Source of the DNA: Spirillospora albida
GTDB lineage: Bacteria > Actinomycetota > Actinomycetes > Streptosporangiales > Streptosporangiaceae
Direction: 5' to 3'
Assembly (NCBI RefSeq): GCF_000718255.1
Contig: NZ_JOFJ01000019.1
Coordinates: 77,074-141,073 of the forward strand
DNA length: 64,000 nt
Below, in pieces: positions 24,491 through 32,559 of the stretch (the first letter of the stretch is position 1; the number at the start of each line of letters is the position of its first letter). Made by a program: the position numbers and the translations under genes. Below the pieces are notes generated by a model, which searched no databases, was not told where the DNA came from, and worked only from the letters and a program-made list of their open reading frames with translations.

Positions 24491-25410
24491 TGTTCCCGCC
24501 GGACGTGCTGCTCGCCGTCATCGCGGGCGCCGTGGTGGGCGGCGGGGTGCTGCTGCTCGCGGCGGCCCTGCGCGGGATGCCGGTGCGCAGCCGCCCGGCG
24601 CGCGGGCGCAGCCGCGAGGACATCGTCAAGACCCTCACCACCCGCACGGCCGTCGCGGTCATCGTCGGCGTCGCGGTGCTGGTCGTGACCCGCTGGCCGA
24701 TCGCCGCCGCCGGGACGGCCGTCCTCGTCCTCGCCTGGGAGGGCCTCGCGGGCGGCGCCGCCGAGGAGCGCACCGGCATGGCGCGCCTGGAGGCCCTCGC
24801 CGGCTGGACCGAATCGCTCCGCGACACGATCGCGGGCGCCGTCGGCCTGGAGCAGGCGATCCCCGCGTCGCAGCGGGCGGCCGCGCCCGCCCTCCGCCAG
24901 CCGCTGCGCGCGCTCGTCGACCGGCTGCACACCCGCGTCCCGATGCCCGAGGCGCTGCGACGGTTCGCCGACGACCTGGACGACCCGTCCGCCGACCTGG
25001 TGATCGCGGCGCTGATCCTGAACGCGAAGCTGCGCGGCCCCGGCCTGCGCGACATGCTCGGCGCGCTCGCCGACTCCGCCCGCGCCGAGCTCGACATGCG
25101 GCGCCGCGTCGAGGCCGACCGGCGCTCGACCCGCCGCAGCGTCCGCATCGTCGTCGGGGTGTCGGTCGGGACGGCCCTCGCCCTCGCCGTGTTCAACCAC
25201 TCCTACGTCGAGCCGTACGACGACTTCCTCGGCCAGCTCGTCCTGTGCGTCGTCGTCGCCCTGTACGGGGCGGCGTTCCTGTGGCTGCGGCGCCTGTCGA
25301 AGTACGAGCTGCCCGGACGGTTCCTCAGCGAGCCCCGCAAGGCCCGGCCCGGCGTTCCGGGCGAGGTGCCGAGCACGGTCGCGGGCTGGCAGGGCGGCGG
25401 TCCGTCATGA
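24490..25410 (+). CDS. tadB: TadB-like type II secretion F-domain membrane protein
   Basis: This 306-residue inner-membrane platform protein of the Tad pilus has TM segments near 6-28 and 55-80. The cytoplasmic T2SSF domain (~95-235; LEALAGWTESLRDTIAGAVG...PMPEALRRFADDLDDPSADL) and TM helices at ~220-237 and ~250-270 follow. It overlaps the CpaF stop by one base and the TadC start by 4 nt. Confidence 0.88.
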   Translation: MFPPDVLLAVIAGAVVGGGVLLLAAALRGMPVRSRPARGRSREDIVKTLTTRTAVAVIVGVAVLVVTRWPIAAAGTAVLVLAWEGLAGGAAEERTGMARLEALAGWTESLRDTIAGAVGLEQAIPASQRAAAPALRQPLRALVDRLHTRVPMPEALRRFADDLDDPSADLVIAALILNAKLRGPGLRDMLGALADSARAELDMRRRVEADRRSTRRSVRIVVGVSVGTALALAVFNHSYVEPYDDFLGQLVLCVVVALYGAAFLWLRRLSKYELPGRFLSEPRKARPGVPGEVPSTVAGWQGGGPS

Positions 25411-26327
25411 CGGGCGCGATGGCCGCCGGCGCCGTGGTCGGGCTCGGGCTGTACGTCCTCGCCCGCGCGCTGTTCCCGGCCCGTCCCGGCCTCGCCGCCC
25501 GGATGGCCGCGCTGGACGCCGCGCGCCGCCGCGACCTCGCCGAGACGCAGGCCGCCGGGCGGATCTCCCCGACCCTCGAGCGCGTCGGCGGGATGCGCGC
25601 CCGCGTCGGCGGGGAACTCGTCCGGCTCTGCGAGGCGCGCGGCTGGCGGCTGCGGTCGGTGCGCGCCGACCTCGCCCTGACGGAGCGGTCGCTGGAGGCG
25701 TTCCTCGCTACGAAGTTCCTGCTCCCGGCCGCCGCGCTGCTGTTCATCCCGTTGATCGTCGCGTACTTCGCGGTGCTCGGCCTGGGCTCGTCTGTGCAGA
25801 TCCCGGCGTGGCTGTGCGTGCTGTTCGCGGTGCTGTTCTTCTTCTTCCCCGACATGCAGCTGAAGCAGGAGGCGCAGGCCCGCCGGCAGGACTTCCGGCA
25901 CGTCGTCGGCGCGTTCCTCGACCTCGTCTCGATGAACCTCGCGGGCGGACGCGGCGTCCCCGAGGCGCTGATGACCGCCGCGAACGTCGGCGAGGGCTGG
26001 GCGATGCACCGCATCCGGGACGCCCTCGCCAACGCCCGCATCACCGGCCAGACCCCCTGGCAGGCGCTCGGCCGGCTCGGCGACGAGCTCGACATCGCCG
26101 AACTGCGCGACCTCGCGGGCGCGCTCGCCCTCGTCGCCGACGACGGCGCCCAGATCCGCGCGTCGCTCGGGGCGCGCGCCGCGTCCATGCGCAGCCGCGA
26201 ACTGTCCGACCTGGAGGGCAAGGCGGGCGAGCGGTCCCAGTCGATGCTGGTCGCGCAGCTGTTCCTCTGCGCCGGATTCCTGATCTTCCTGGCGTACCCG
26301 GCCCTGATGCGGGTGCTGGCCTCGTGA
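25407..26327 (+). CDS. tadC: TadC-like type II secretion F-domain membrane protein
   Basis: This 306-residue second platform protein has an N-terminal TM (AAGAVVGLGLYVLARALF) and a TM pair around 105-150 that includes a very hydrophobic LCVLFAVLFFFFP. The T2SSF domain (FLDLVSMNLAGGRGVPEALM...GDELDIAELRDLAGAL) and a C-terminal TM (LVAQLFLCAGFLIFLAYPAL) follow. The ATG overlaps the TadB stop (ATGA). Confidence 0.88.
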   Translation: MTGAMAAGAVVGLGLYVLARALFPARPGLAARMAALDAARRRDLAETQAAGRISPTLERVGGMRARVGGELVRLCEARGWRLRSVRADLALTERSLEAFLATKFLLPAAALLFIPLIVAYFAVLGLGSSVQIPAWLCVLFAVLFFFFPDMQLKQEAQARRQDFRHVVGAFLDLVSMNLAGGRGVPEALMTAANVGEGWAMHRIRDALANARITGQTPWQALGRLGDELDIAELRDLAGALALVADDGAQIRASLGARAASMRSRELSDLEGKAGERSQSMLVAQLFLCAGFLIFLAYPALMRVLAS

Positions 26328-26350
26328 CCCCGTCCCCCTGGAGGTATCCG

Positions 26351-26563
26351 ATGAACCCCCTCGACCATCCGTCCGTCGTGTACCTGCGCGCGATGCTCGG
26401 CGTCCGGCTCGACCTGCTGCGGTCGGAGGAGGAGCGCAGCCGCGGCGCGTCCGCCATCGAATGGGCGATCATCACCGCGATCCTCGCGCTGATCGCCATC
26501 ACGATCGGCGCCGTGATCCAGAAGAAGATCCAGGACAAGGCCAACAGCATCAACACGGGCTGA
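26351..26563 (+). CDS. Flp-type prepilin (major pilin candidate)
   Basis: This is a 70-residue protein whose core is RSRGASAIEWAIITAILALI followed by a basic QKKIQDK tail. A cleavage site after Gly with Glu at +5 (G/ASAIE) and a ~20-residue hydrophobic helix are the marks of class IV Flp prepilins. The ~33-residue leader before the cleavage site is long. The small size and operon position between TadC and the TadE-like genes point to the fibre subunit. A prepilin peptidase is not in this window. Confidence 0.82.
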   Translation: MNPLDHPSVVYLRAMLGVRLDLLRSEEERSRGASAIEWAIITAILALIAITIGAVIQKKIQDKANSINTG

Positions 26564-26571
26564 CCGCTCCG

Positions 26572-27024
26572 ATGCCGCGCGAACGGTTCCGGCGCCCCCG
26601 AGGAGACAGCCCAGGAGACAGGGGGGCGTCGTCGATGGAGTGGGCGCTGCTCACACCGGTCCTCATCCTCGTGATGCTCGTCGTCGTCCAGTTCGCGATG
26701 GTGTTCCACGCCCGCCATGTGGCGCTCGCCGCCGCGCAGTCCGGTGCCCGGGTCGCGCGCACCCAGCCGCCGGGCGGGGGCTGGCAGGACGCCGCCGTCA
26801 CGAAGGCCACCGGCGACGTCCGGAAGATCGGCCCGAACCTCATCTCGGGCCTGGACGTGGCGGCGGGCGAGGCCGACGACGAGCGGTGGGTCGAGGTCAG
26901 CGGCCAGGCCGTGCGGGTCATCCCGTTCATGACGTTCACCGTCCGGCAGCGGTCGCAGGGACCGATCGAGTGCTTCCGCCCGGACGTCGGTCCGGGGACC
27001 GCGTGCGAGGAGGGCGCGCCATGA
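26572..27024 (+). CDS. TadE-like pseudopilin
   Basis: This 150-residue protein has a short basic leader, DRGASSMEWALLTPVLILVM (prepilin-type cleavage after Gly, Glu at +5), and a ~110-residue exported domain ending in a Cys pair region (ECFRPDVGPGTACEE). TadE-like minor pilins assist Flp pilus formation. The stop overlaps the next start by 4 nt. Confidence 0.82.
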   Translation: MPRERFRRPRGDSPGDRGASSMEWALLTPVLILVMLVVVQFAMVFHARHVALAAAQSGARVARTQPPGGGWQDAAVTKATGDVRKIGPNLISGLDVAAGEADDERWVEVSGQAVRVIPFMTFTVRQRSQGPIECFRPDVGPGTACEEGAP

Positions 27025-27470
27025 CGCGGGGCGACGCGGCAGATGTGCGCGACCGGGGGTCGATGTCGCTGGAGATGGTGCTCGTCACGCCGATCTTCGT
27101 CGCGTTCCTGCTGCTCCTCGCCGGCGCCGGGCGCATGGTCGACGCGCAGAGCCAGATGGACGGCGCCGCCCGGGACGCGGTGCGCGCCGCGTCCATCGCC
27201 CGCGGCCCGTCGTCCGCGCAGATCCTCGCCGACGAGGCCGCCGCCGCGAACCTGCGCGGGACGAGCTGGTGCGCGGGCGGACCGACCGTCGTCACGGACG
27301 TCACCGACTGGGGGCCCGGCGGACGCGTCGGCGTCACCATCACCTGCGACGTCGACCTCGGCGACCTGTCGTTCATCGGCCTGCCCGGCACCAAGCGGCT
27401 CCGCGGCCACGCGCTCGCGCCCATCGACACGTTCACCTTCCGGGGCGGCGACGGAGGAGGTCTGGAATGA
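27021..27470 (+). CDS. TadE/TadG-like pseudopilin
   Basis: This 149-residue protein has DRGSMSLEMVLVTPIFVAFL at the N-terminus (cleavage after Gly, Glu at +5). An exported domain with two cysteines (TSWCAGG, TITCDVD) follows, which could form a disulfide. Start and stop overlap the neighbouring genes by 4 nt each. Confidence 0.8.
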   Translation: MTRGDAADVRDRGSMSLEMVLVTPIFVAFLLLLAGAGRMVDAQSQMDGAARDAVRAASIARGPSSAQILADEAAAANLRGTSWCAGGPTVVTDVTDWGPGGRVGVTITCDVDLGDLSFIGLPGTKRLRGHALAPIDTFTFRGGDGGGLE

Positions 27471-27880
27471 GGGACCGGGGCTCCGTCTCCCTGTACGTCG
27501 TGCTGTTCACCCCCGCCGTCCTTCTCCTCGCGGGGCTCCTCGTGGACGGCGGCCTCGCGATCCACGCCCGGCAGCGCGCCGCCGACATGGCGGAGCAGGC
27601 CGCGCGCGCCGGAGCCAACGAGATCGACACCGCCGCGCTGCGGGAGACCGGGAAGCCGGTCATCGACCCCGGCCGTGCCCGCGCCGCCGCCTGCGACCTC
27701 CTCAGCGCCTACGACGCGGACGTGACCGGCGCGAACTGCGACGCCACCGAGGAGGAGGTCGCGGTCACCGTCGAGATCACGGTGCGGCCGCAACTGCTCG
27801 GCATCATCCCCGGCTTCGGGGAGTTCACGATGACCTCGTCCGCCACCGCCCACCCCGTGACCGGAGCAGACACCCCATGA
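27467..27880 (+). CDS. TadE/TadG-like protein, third of the set
   Basis: This 137-residue protein begins MRDRGSVSLYVVLFTPAVLLL, a prepilin-like segment that lacks the Glu at +5 (Tyr instead). An exported domain with an AADMAEQAARAGANEID helix follows, as in Rv3656c/TadG-like proteins. The missing Glu suggests it may not be processed like the two preceding pseudopilins and may remain a membrane-anchored component. Confidence 0.75.
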   Translation: MRDRGSVSLYVVLFTPAVLLLAGLLVDGGLAIHARQRAADMAEQAARAGANEIDTAALRETGKPVIDPGRARAAACDLLSAYDADVTGANCDATEEEVAVTVEITVRPQLLGIIPGFGEFTMTSSATAHPVTGADTP

Positions 27881-27935
27881 CCGCCAGAAGATTCGCGTCT
27901 ACGATGAATCGGGCTTCGCAACCTCTGGGGGAGCG

Positions 27936-30900
27936 ATGGTGACGCGGCAGGGACGGCGCACACCGGTCAAGGTGCGGGGCGGACGCCTCGGAAGCGGGCG
28001 GAGCCCCGGCGACGTCCTCGCCGGGGTGGGGGCGCTCGCGGCGCTCGCGGCCCTGCTCATCGGCGTCCCGTACGCGCTGCTCACGTTCTTCGGCTCACCG
28101 GTCCCGGACGCGCTGCCCGCCGCGTCCGACCTGACCCGGCGGATCGGGCCGGGCGCGCTGATGACGATCCTCGTCACGCTCGTCTGGCTGGCCTGGCTGC
28201 AGCTCGCCGCGTGCGTGGTCGTCGAGGTGTACGCGGGGATCCGCGGCGTCGGCGTCCCGGCGCGGGTGCCGCTCGCCGGGGGCACGCAGTCGCTCGTCCA
28301 CCGGCTCGTCGTGGCGGCGCTGCTGCTGTTCACCGCCACGTCCGTGATCGTGCCCGCGCTGTCGGGCGGGCTCAGCCAGCAGCGGCCCGCCGCCGCGCAG
28401 CCCTACGGGCCGCCGCGGCCGCAGACCCAGGAGTACCAGCGGATCCCGGACGCGCCGGACCTGCACGCCGCCGCCGACCGGATCGCCACCGAGCTCACGG
28501 CGAACCCCACCGAGAAGGCCGCCACCACCAAGATCTACAAGGTGCGGCCACCGGACGGGCGGCATCACGAGAGCCTCTGGGAGATCGCCGAGAAGTGCCT
28601 CGGCGAGGGCCGCCGCTACAAGGAGATCTACTCGCTCAACAAGGGCCGCGTGCAGCCGGACGGGTCGAAGCTGCACATCGCGAGCCTGATCCGGCCGGGC
28701 TGGATCCTGGAGATGCCGGCGGACGCCAAGCACGCGAAGATCGTCCCGTCGGCGGACCTCGACGACTACTTCCGCTACGGCCACGCCGCCCCCGACCCGG
28801 ATCCGGCGCCCGACCCGAAGCCGCGGAAGCCGGAACCGGAGAAGCCCGCACCCGCGAAACCGGAACCGGAGAAGCCCGCACCCGCGCAGAGCCCGGCGCC
28901 GCGGCCGTCCGCGGAGGAACCGACCGCGCCCGCGCAGAGCCCGGAACCGCGGCCGTCCACCGAGGCGCCGAGCACGCCCGCGCCTTCGGAGAACGCGCAG
29001 GCACAGCCGAAACCGCCCGCCGAGACGCCGCGTCCGGGCCACACCCTCCCCGGCCACGGCATGACCGGCAACGAGGCCGCCCTCGACGAGCGGATCGACC
29101 TCGACTGGTCGCACGGGCTCGCGGCCGCGTCGCTGCTCGCCGCCGGGCTGCTCAGCGCCCTCGGCCGCCGCCGCCGGGCCCAGATGTGGCACCGCGCGTT
29201 CGGGCACATGATCGTCCGGCCGGAGGGGGCCGCCGCGGCCACCGAGGCGGAGCTGCGGTTCGGCGCCGACGAGGACGCCGCGCAGCTCCTCGACCGCGGG
29301 CTCCGGCACCTGTCGAAGTCCCTCGCCGCGGGCGGGCGCGCCCTGCCCACCGTCTACGGGGTGCACCTCGGGCGCGGCAGCCTCGACCTGTGGATCGCGC
29401 CCGCCGACCAGAACCCGCCCGCGCCCTGGCAGGCGTTCGACGACGGCCAGGTCTGGCGGCTGCGCGCCGACGTGCTCGCCCGGCTGGAGTCGTCCGACCT
29501 CGGCGACGTCCTCGCGCCCTACCCCGGCCTGGTGTCGATCGGGACGAACGACAACGGCCGCATCCTCGTCGACCTGGAGGCGGCGCACGGGCTGATCGCG
29601 CTCCGCGGCCCCGAGGAGACCCGCCGCGCCGCGCTCGCCGCGCTCGCCCTCGAACTCGCGACGAACCGCTGGTCCGACCACATGCGGATCACGCTCGTCG
29701 GGTTCGGCGCCGAACTCGGCGAGGGCCTCGCGGAGATCGCGCCCGACCGCGTCCGGTCGGTGCCTGCGCTCGCGGACGCGCTGCCCGAGCTGGAGGCGCG
29801 CGGCGCGGAGGTGCGGCAGGCGCTCGCCGCGTCCGGTGTCGACTCGGTCCTCACCGGGCGGTGCAGGGGCGTGTTCGGCGAGGCGTGGATGCCGCACTAC
29901 CTGATCATGGCCGACCGCCCGACCGACGAGGAGGCCGACCGCCTGGTCGCGCTCGCCCGCACCGGAACCCGGATGGCGGCCGGATACATCGTCCCCGGTG
30001 ACGTGCAGGGCGCCACCTGGACCTGGGACGTCACCGCCGACGGCCGGCTGACCGCCGGGGTCCTCGGTTTCGAGGTCGACGCGCAGCTCGTCCCGGACGA
30101 GCGGTACCGGGGCGTGTTCGAGCTGTTCCGCACCGCCTCCCGCCTGGAGTCGGTGCCGCTGCCCGACCCGTCCTCGCCCGTGGAGCCGCCGACGGCGCAG
30201 CGGTCGTCCGCCGACATCCGGATCCTCGGCCCGATCGAGGTGGACGCGCCCGGCCCGATCGACGAGAGCCGTCGCGCCCTCTGCACCGAGGTCCTCGTCT
30301 ACCTCGCCGCCCACCCGGAGGGCGTCCACCCGACGGTGCTCGGCGGCGCGATCTGGCCGCGCGGCGTCACCGCGGGCGTCCGCGACGCGACCGTCGCGCG
30401 CGTCTCCGACTGGCTCGGCCGCGACACCCGGGGCCGCCCCAACCTGTACTACGACGACCGGGGCCGCATCCGGCTCGGCTCCGAGGTCCGCGTCGACCTC
30501 GCCGTGTTCCGCTGGCTGGTGTGGCGGTCGGCGGCGGAACCCGCGTCCGAGATGGCGTACATGTCGTACGCGCTGGACCTCGTCCGCGGCCCGCTCCTCG
30601 CCGACCGCCCTCGCGGCCGCTACGGATGGCTCGCGTCCCACACCCTGGAGTACGAGTCGACGGCCCGCGTCATCGACGTCGCACACTGCCTGGTCGTCCT
30701 GCGCCTGGACGAGGGCGACCCGCGCGGCGCGGTCGGCGCGGCCCGTGCCGGCCTGCGCCTGGCCCCGGAGGACGAGGGCCTCTGGCGGGACCTGCTCCGC
30801 GCGACCCACGCCACCGGCGACACGGCCCAGGTGCGGGTGGCGGTGGACGAACTGCGCAACCGCGTGGGCCGCGACCCGTACCTCGACCAGTTGCAGCCGG

Positions 30901-30959
30901 AGACGGAAGCCCTGGTGGAAGAACTGCTTCCCGACTGGACCCACGCGACGACCCGCTAG
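27936..30959 (+). CDS. Membrane-bound LysM-BTAD protein (SARP-like regulator domain)
   Basis: This 1007-residue protein has TM helices at ~25-52, 74-99 and 121-142, a LysM-like domain at ~198-262 (LWEIAEKCLGEGRRYKEIYS), a Pro/Glu/Ala-rich spacer to ~360, and another hydrophobic helix at ~390-410. A long central part follows, then an OmpR-like winged helix from ~758 (IRILGPIEVDAP...LAAHPEGVHPTVLGGAIWP) and a bacterial transcriptional activator domain to the end. The combination links a wall-facing sensor to an AfsR-like output. It begins 55 nt after the last TadE-like gene, with GGGGGAG before the ATG, so it probably belongs to the Tad operon. It may regulate it or act as a structural TPR-like part. 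Confidence 0.85.
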   Translation: MVTRQGRRTPVKVRGGRLGSGRSPGDVLAGVGALAALAALLIGVPYALLTFFGSPVPDALPAASDLTRRIGPGALMTILVTLVWLAWLQLAACVVVEVYAGIRGVGVPARVPLAGGTQSLVHRLVVAALLLFTATSVIVPALSGGLSQQRPAAAQPYGPPRPQTQEYQRIPDAPDLHAAADRIATELTANPTEKAATTKIYKVRPPDGRHHESLWEIAEKCLGEGRRYKEIYSLNKGRVQPDGSKLHIASLIRPGWILEMPADAKHAKIVPSADLDDYFRYGHAAPDPDPAPDPKPRKPEPEKPAPAKPEPEKPAPAQSPAPRPSAEEPTAPAQSPEPRPSTEAPSTPAPSENAQAQPKPPAETPRPGHTLPGHGMTGNEAALDERIDLDWSHGLAAASLLAAGLLSALGRRRRAQMWHRAFGHMIVRPEGAAAATEAELRFGADEDAAQLLDRGLRHLSKSLAAGGRALPTVYGVHLGRGSLDLWIAPADQNPPAPWQAFDDGQVWRLRADVLARLESSDLGDVLAPYPGLVSIGTNDNGRILVDLEAAHGLIALRGPEETRRAALAALALELATNRWSDHMRITLVGFGAELGEGLAEIAPDRVRSVPALADALPELEARGAEVRQALAASGVDSVLTGRCRGVFGEAWMPHYLIMADRPTDEEADRLVALARTGTRMAAGYIVPGDVQGATWTWDVTADGRLTAGVLGFEVDAQLVPDERYRGVFELFRTASRLESVPLPDPSSPVEPPTAQRSSADIRILGPIEVDAPGPIDESRRALCTEVLVYLAAHPEGVHPTVLGGAIWPRGVTAGVRDATVARVSDWLGRDTRGRPNLYYDDRGRIRLGSEVRVDLAVFRWLVWRSAAEPASEMAYMSYALDLVRGPLLADRPRGRYGWLASHTLEYESTARVIDVAHCLVVLRLDEGDPRGAVGAARAGLRLAPEDEGLWRDLLRATHATGDTAQVRVAVDELRNRVGRDPYLDQLQPETEALVEELLPDWTHATTR
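28831..28886 (+). repeat. In-gene direct repeat (26-bp unit, 30-bp period)
   Basis: The unit starting CGGAACCGGAGAAGCCCGCA occurs at 28831 and again at 28861, encoding PEPEKPAPA twice. It lies in the Pro-rich spacer of the LysM-BTAD gene and could expand or contract by slippage. Confidence 0.75.
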
Positions 30960-30990
30960 CGCTCCCGCCCGGTCCGGCGACCGGAAGGCC

Positions 30991-31028
30991 GCCCGGCGCC
31001 GCGCCGGGCACAGAGCCGCGCGGGCTCT
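30991..31028. terminator. Paired hairpins between convergent genes
   Basis: A GC-rich inverted repeat, GCCCGGC/GCCGGGC (30991-31009), is followed by AGAGCC/GGCTCT (31012-31017 and 31023-31028). They separate the LysM-BTAD gene from the convergent beta-propeller gene, and the second touches the latter's stop codon. Confidence 0.6.
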
Positions 31029-32272
31029 CAGCGGTACTGGCCGGTGCCGCCCAGGGAGCGGCGACCGGCTTGGGGGTGGACGCAGACGCCCGCGGGGCGT
31101 CCGCCGACCCAGATCCTGCGCTGGACGCGGCCGGTGCGCGTCGAGATCGCGTAGACGAGGCCGCGCGGGTCGGCGAGCCACAGCAGCCGCCCGTCCGGCG
31201 AGAAACCGCCCAGCACCGGAGCATCGCTCTCCCGGCCGCCCGGCGCCGCGCCGCCCGGCGCACCGCTGCCGGGTCCGGGCGCCGAGGCCGGGTCGCGGGG
31301 CCCCGAGGGAACGCGGCCGGGAGCCGGGGAGCGAGTGCGGCCGCCCGGAGCGGCGGCGGTGCGGCGGTCACCGGCCGGTGTCACGCCCGCCCGGGGCGGC
31401 GGGTCGAGCCGCCACCGGGCCGACGGGCGGCGGGTGCGGAGATCGATCGCCGTGACCGTGGAGCCGCCGGACACGAACAGGTGGCGCGCGTCCGGGGCGA
31501 CCGCGAGGCTCCGCGCCGCCGGGGCTCGGACGAGACCGCGCTGCGTGAGCCGGTGCGCGTCCAGGACCCGGACCCCGCCGGCCCCCGGGTCGGCCACGTA
31601 CAGGGTGGCGCCGTCGGGGGCGAGGCGCAGGTCGCCCGGCCGGGCGCGGCCGGGCAGGCGGGCCGCGCCGGTCGCCTTCCGGCGGGCGAGGTCGACCCGC
31701 ACCAGACGCGCCGCCTGCGTGCAGGTGGCGATGAGGGACGTCCCGTCCGCGGAGAAGGCGGCGTGCCCCGGCGCGCACGGAAGCGGGACCGCCGCGCGGG
31801 GCGCCATCGTGCGCGGGTCGCGGAATTCGACGCGGCGGCCCGCGAGGACGAGTGCGTGGCGTCCGTCCGGGGTGAAGTAGAGGCCCGCGACGCCCTCCAC
31901 CCGGACCGGCGCGCCGGGCGGCCGGAGCGGAACGAGAGCGCCGTGCCGCACCGCCCACAGGCCCCCCGGGTCCCACGCGGGCACGATGCCGGACGCGCCG
32001 CCCGGCAGCCGTCCGACGGCGCGTCCGGCCACGGGATCGATCATGTCGATCCCGCGCGCGTTCGCGACGTACAGCCGCTGCGGCGCCGGCCGCGGCGCGC
32101 GGGGTGTCGCCACCGGACGCGGACGCACGTACGGCGCCGCGCCCCCGAGCGCCACCACGGGCGCGTCGGGCGGCCCCTCGCCGGGCCGGTGGAACGGCAC
32201 GGGCGACGCGCAGCCGGTCAGGGCCAGCCCCAGCACCAGCGGAATCATGATCGGTTTGCGGTGAGATGCCAT
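31028..32272 (-). CDS. Lipoprotein beta-propeller (YncE/WD40-like repeats)
   Basis: This 414-residue protein has a lipoprotein signal (PLVLGLALTGC, Cys at ~21) and then repeated ~40-residue blades with motifs such as LYVANARGIDMIDPVAG, GLYFTPDGRHALVLAG, LRLAPDGATLYVADPG and LAVAPDARHLFVSGG. It probably forms a seven-bladed propeller on the outer face of the membrane, of unknown ligand. A low-complexity Pro/Gly/Arg insert of ~55 residues separates the last blades. GGGGGGAT precedes the ATG. Confidence 0.75.
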   Translation of the reverse strand: MASHRKPIMIPLVLGLALTGCASPVPFHRPGEGPPDAPVVALGGAAPYVRPRPVATPRAPRPAPQRLYVANARGIDMIDPVAGRAVGRLPGGASGIVPAWDPGGLWAVRHGALVPLRPPGAPVRVEGVAGLYFTPDGRHALVLAGRRVEFRDPRTMAPRAAVPLPCAPGHAAFSADGTSLIATCTQAARLVRVDLARRKATGAARLPGRARPGDLRLAPDGATLYVADPGAGGVRVLDAHRLTQRGLVRAPAARSLAVAPDARHLFVSGGSTVTAIDLRTRRPSARWRLDPPPRAGVTPAGDRRTAAAPGGRTRSPAPGRVPSGPRDPASAPGPGSGAPGGAAPGGRESDAPVLGGFSPDGRLLWLADPRGLVYAISTRTGRVQRRIWVGGRPAGVCVHPQAGRRSLGGTGQYR

Positions 32273-32360
32273 CGTCCGATCCCCCCATCCCGGTCGGGGA
32301 CCTTACCGGCCCGCCACTCCTTGTGTCCGGACAATCGCGAAACGTGTCCGCAATATGGGG

Positions 32361-32389
32361 TTGACGGCGAATGACCTCCTGGGTATATC
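32361..32389 (+). promoter_or_regulatory. Promoter of the ABC-F gene
   Basis: TTGACG (32361-32366) and TATATC (32384-32389) are separated by exactly 17 nt, a strong housekeeping-type promoter. Transcription would begin near 32396, just before a small leader ORF and ~160 nt before the ABC-F start. The rest of the 32273-32559 gap holds no other gene. Confidence 0.6.
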
Positions 32390-32407
32390 TGTGCACGTGG
32401 GAACTCT

Positions 32408-32440
32408 GTGATCGTCGTGACCGACGCGCCCGAGGCGTAG
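32408..32440 (+). CDS. Candidate 10-residue leader peptide before the ABC-F gene
   Basis: GTG at 32408 opens a frame reading MIVVTDAPEA and stopping at 32438-32440, with a GGGAA purine tract 6 nt upstream. It begins about 12 nt from the predicted transcription start. Leader ORFs that stall on ribosome-targeting drugs commonly control ABC-F genes. I could not identify a clear alternative terminator fold, so the assignment is tentative. Confidence 0.35.
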   Translation: MIVVTDAPEA

Positions 32441-32559
32441 AGCCGTAGCTCCGCCGCGCGTCGCCGCGCTCCCGCCCAGACCGGTCCTCTTCTGGACACC
32501 TCTGTCTCCGGTGCGCGGTTCCGCCTTCCCTGACCCGGCTCATATCCGGAGGTCGCCCC

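Noticed and set aside
28831..28960. Tandem repeats that could suggest a CRISPR or minisatellite array
   Set aside because: The repeats are in frame, have only two close copies and encode a Pro/Glu-rich spacer of a real protein.
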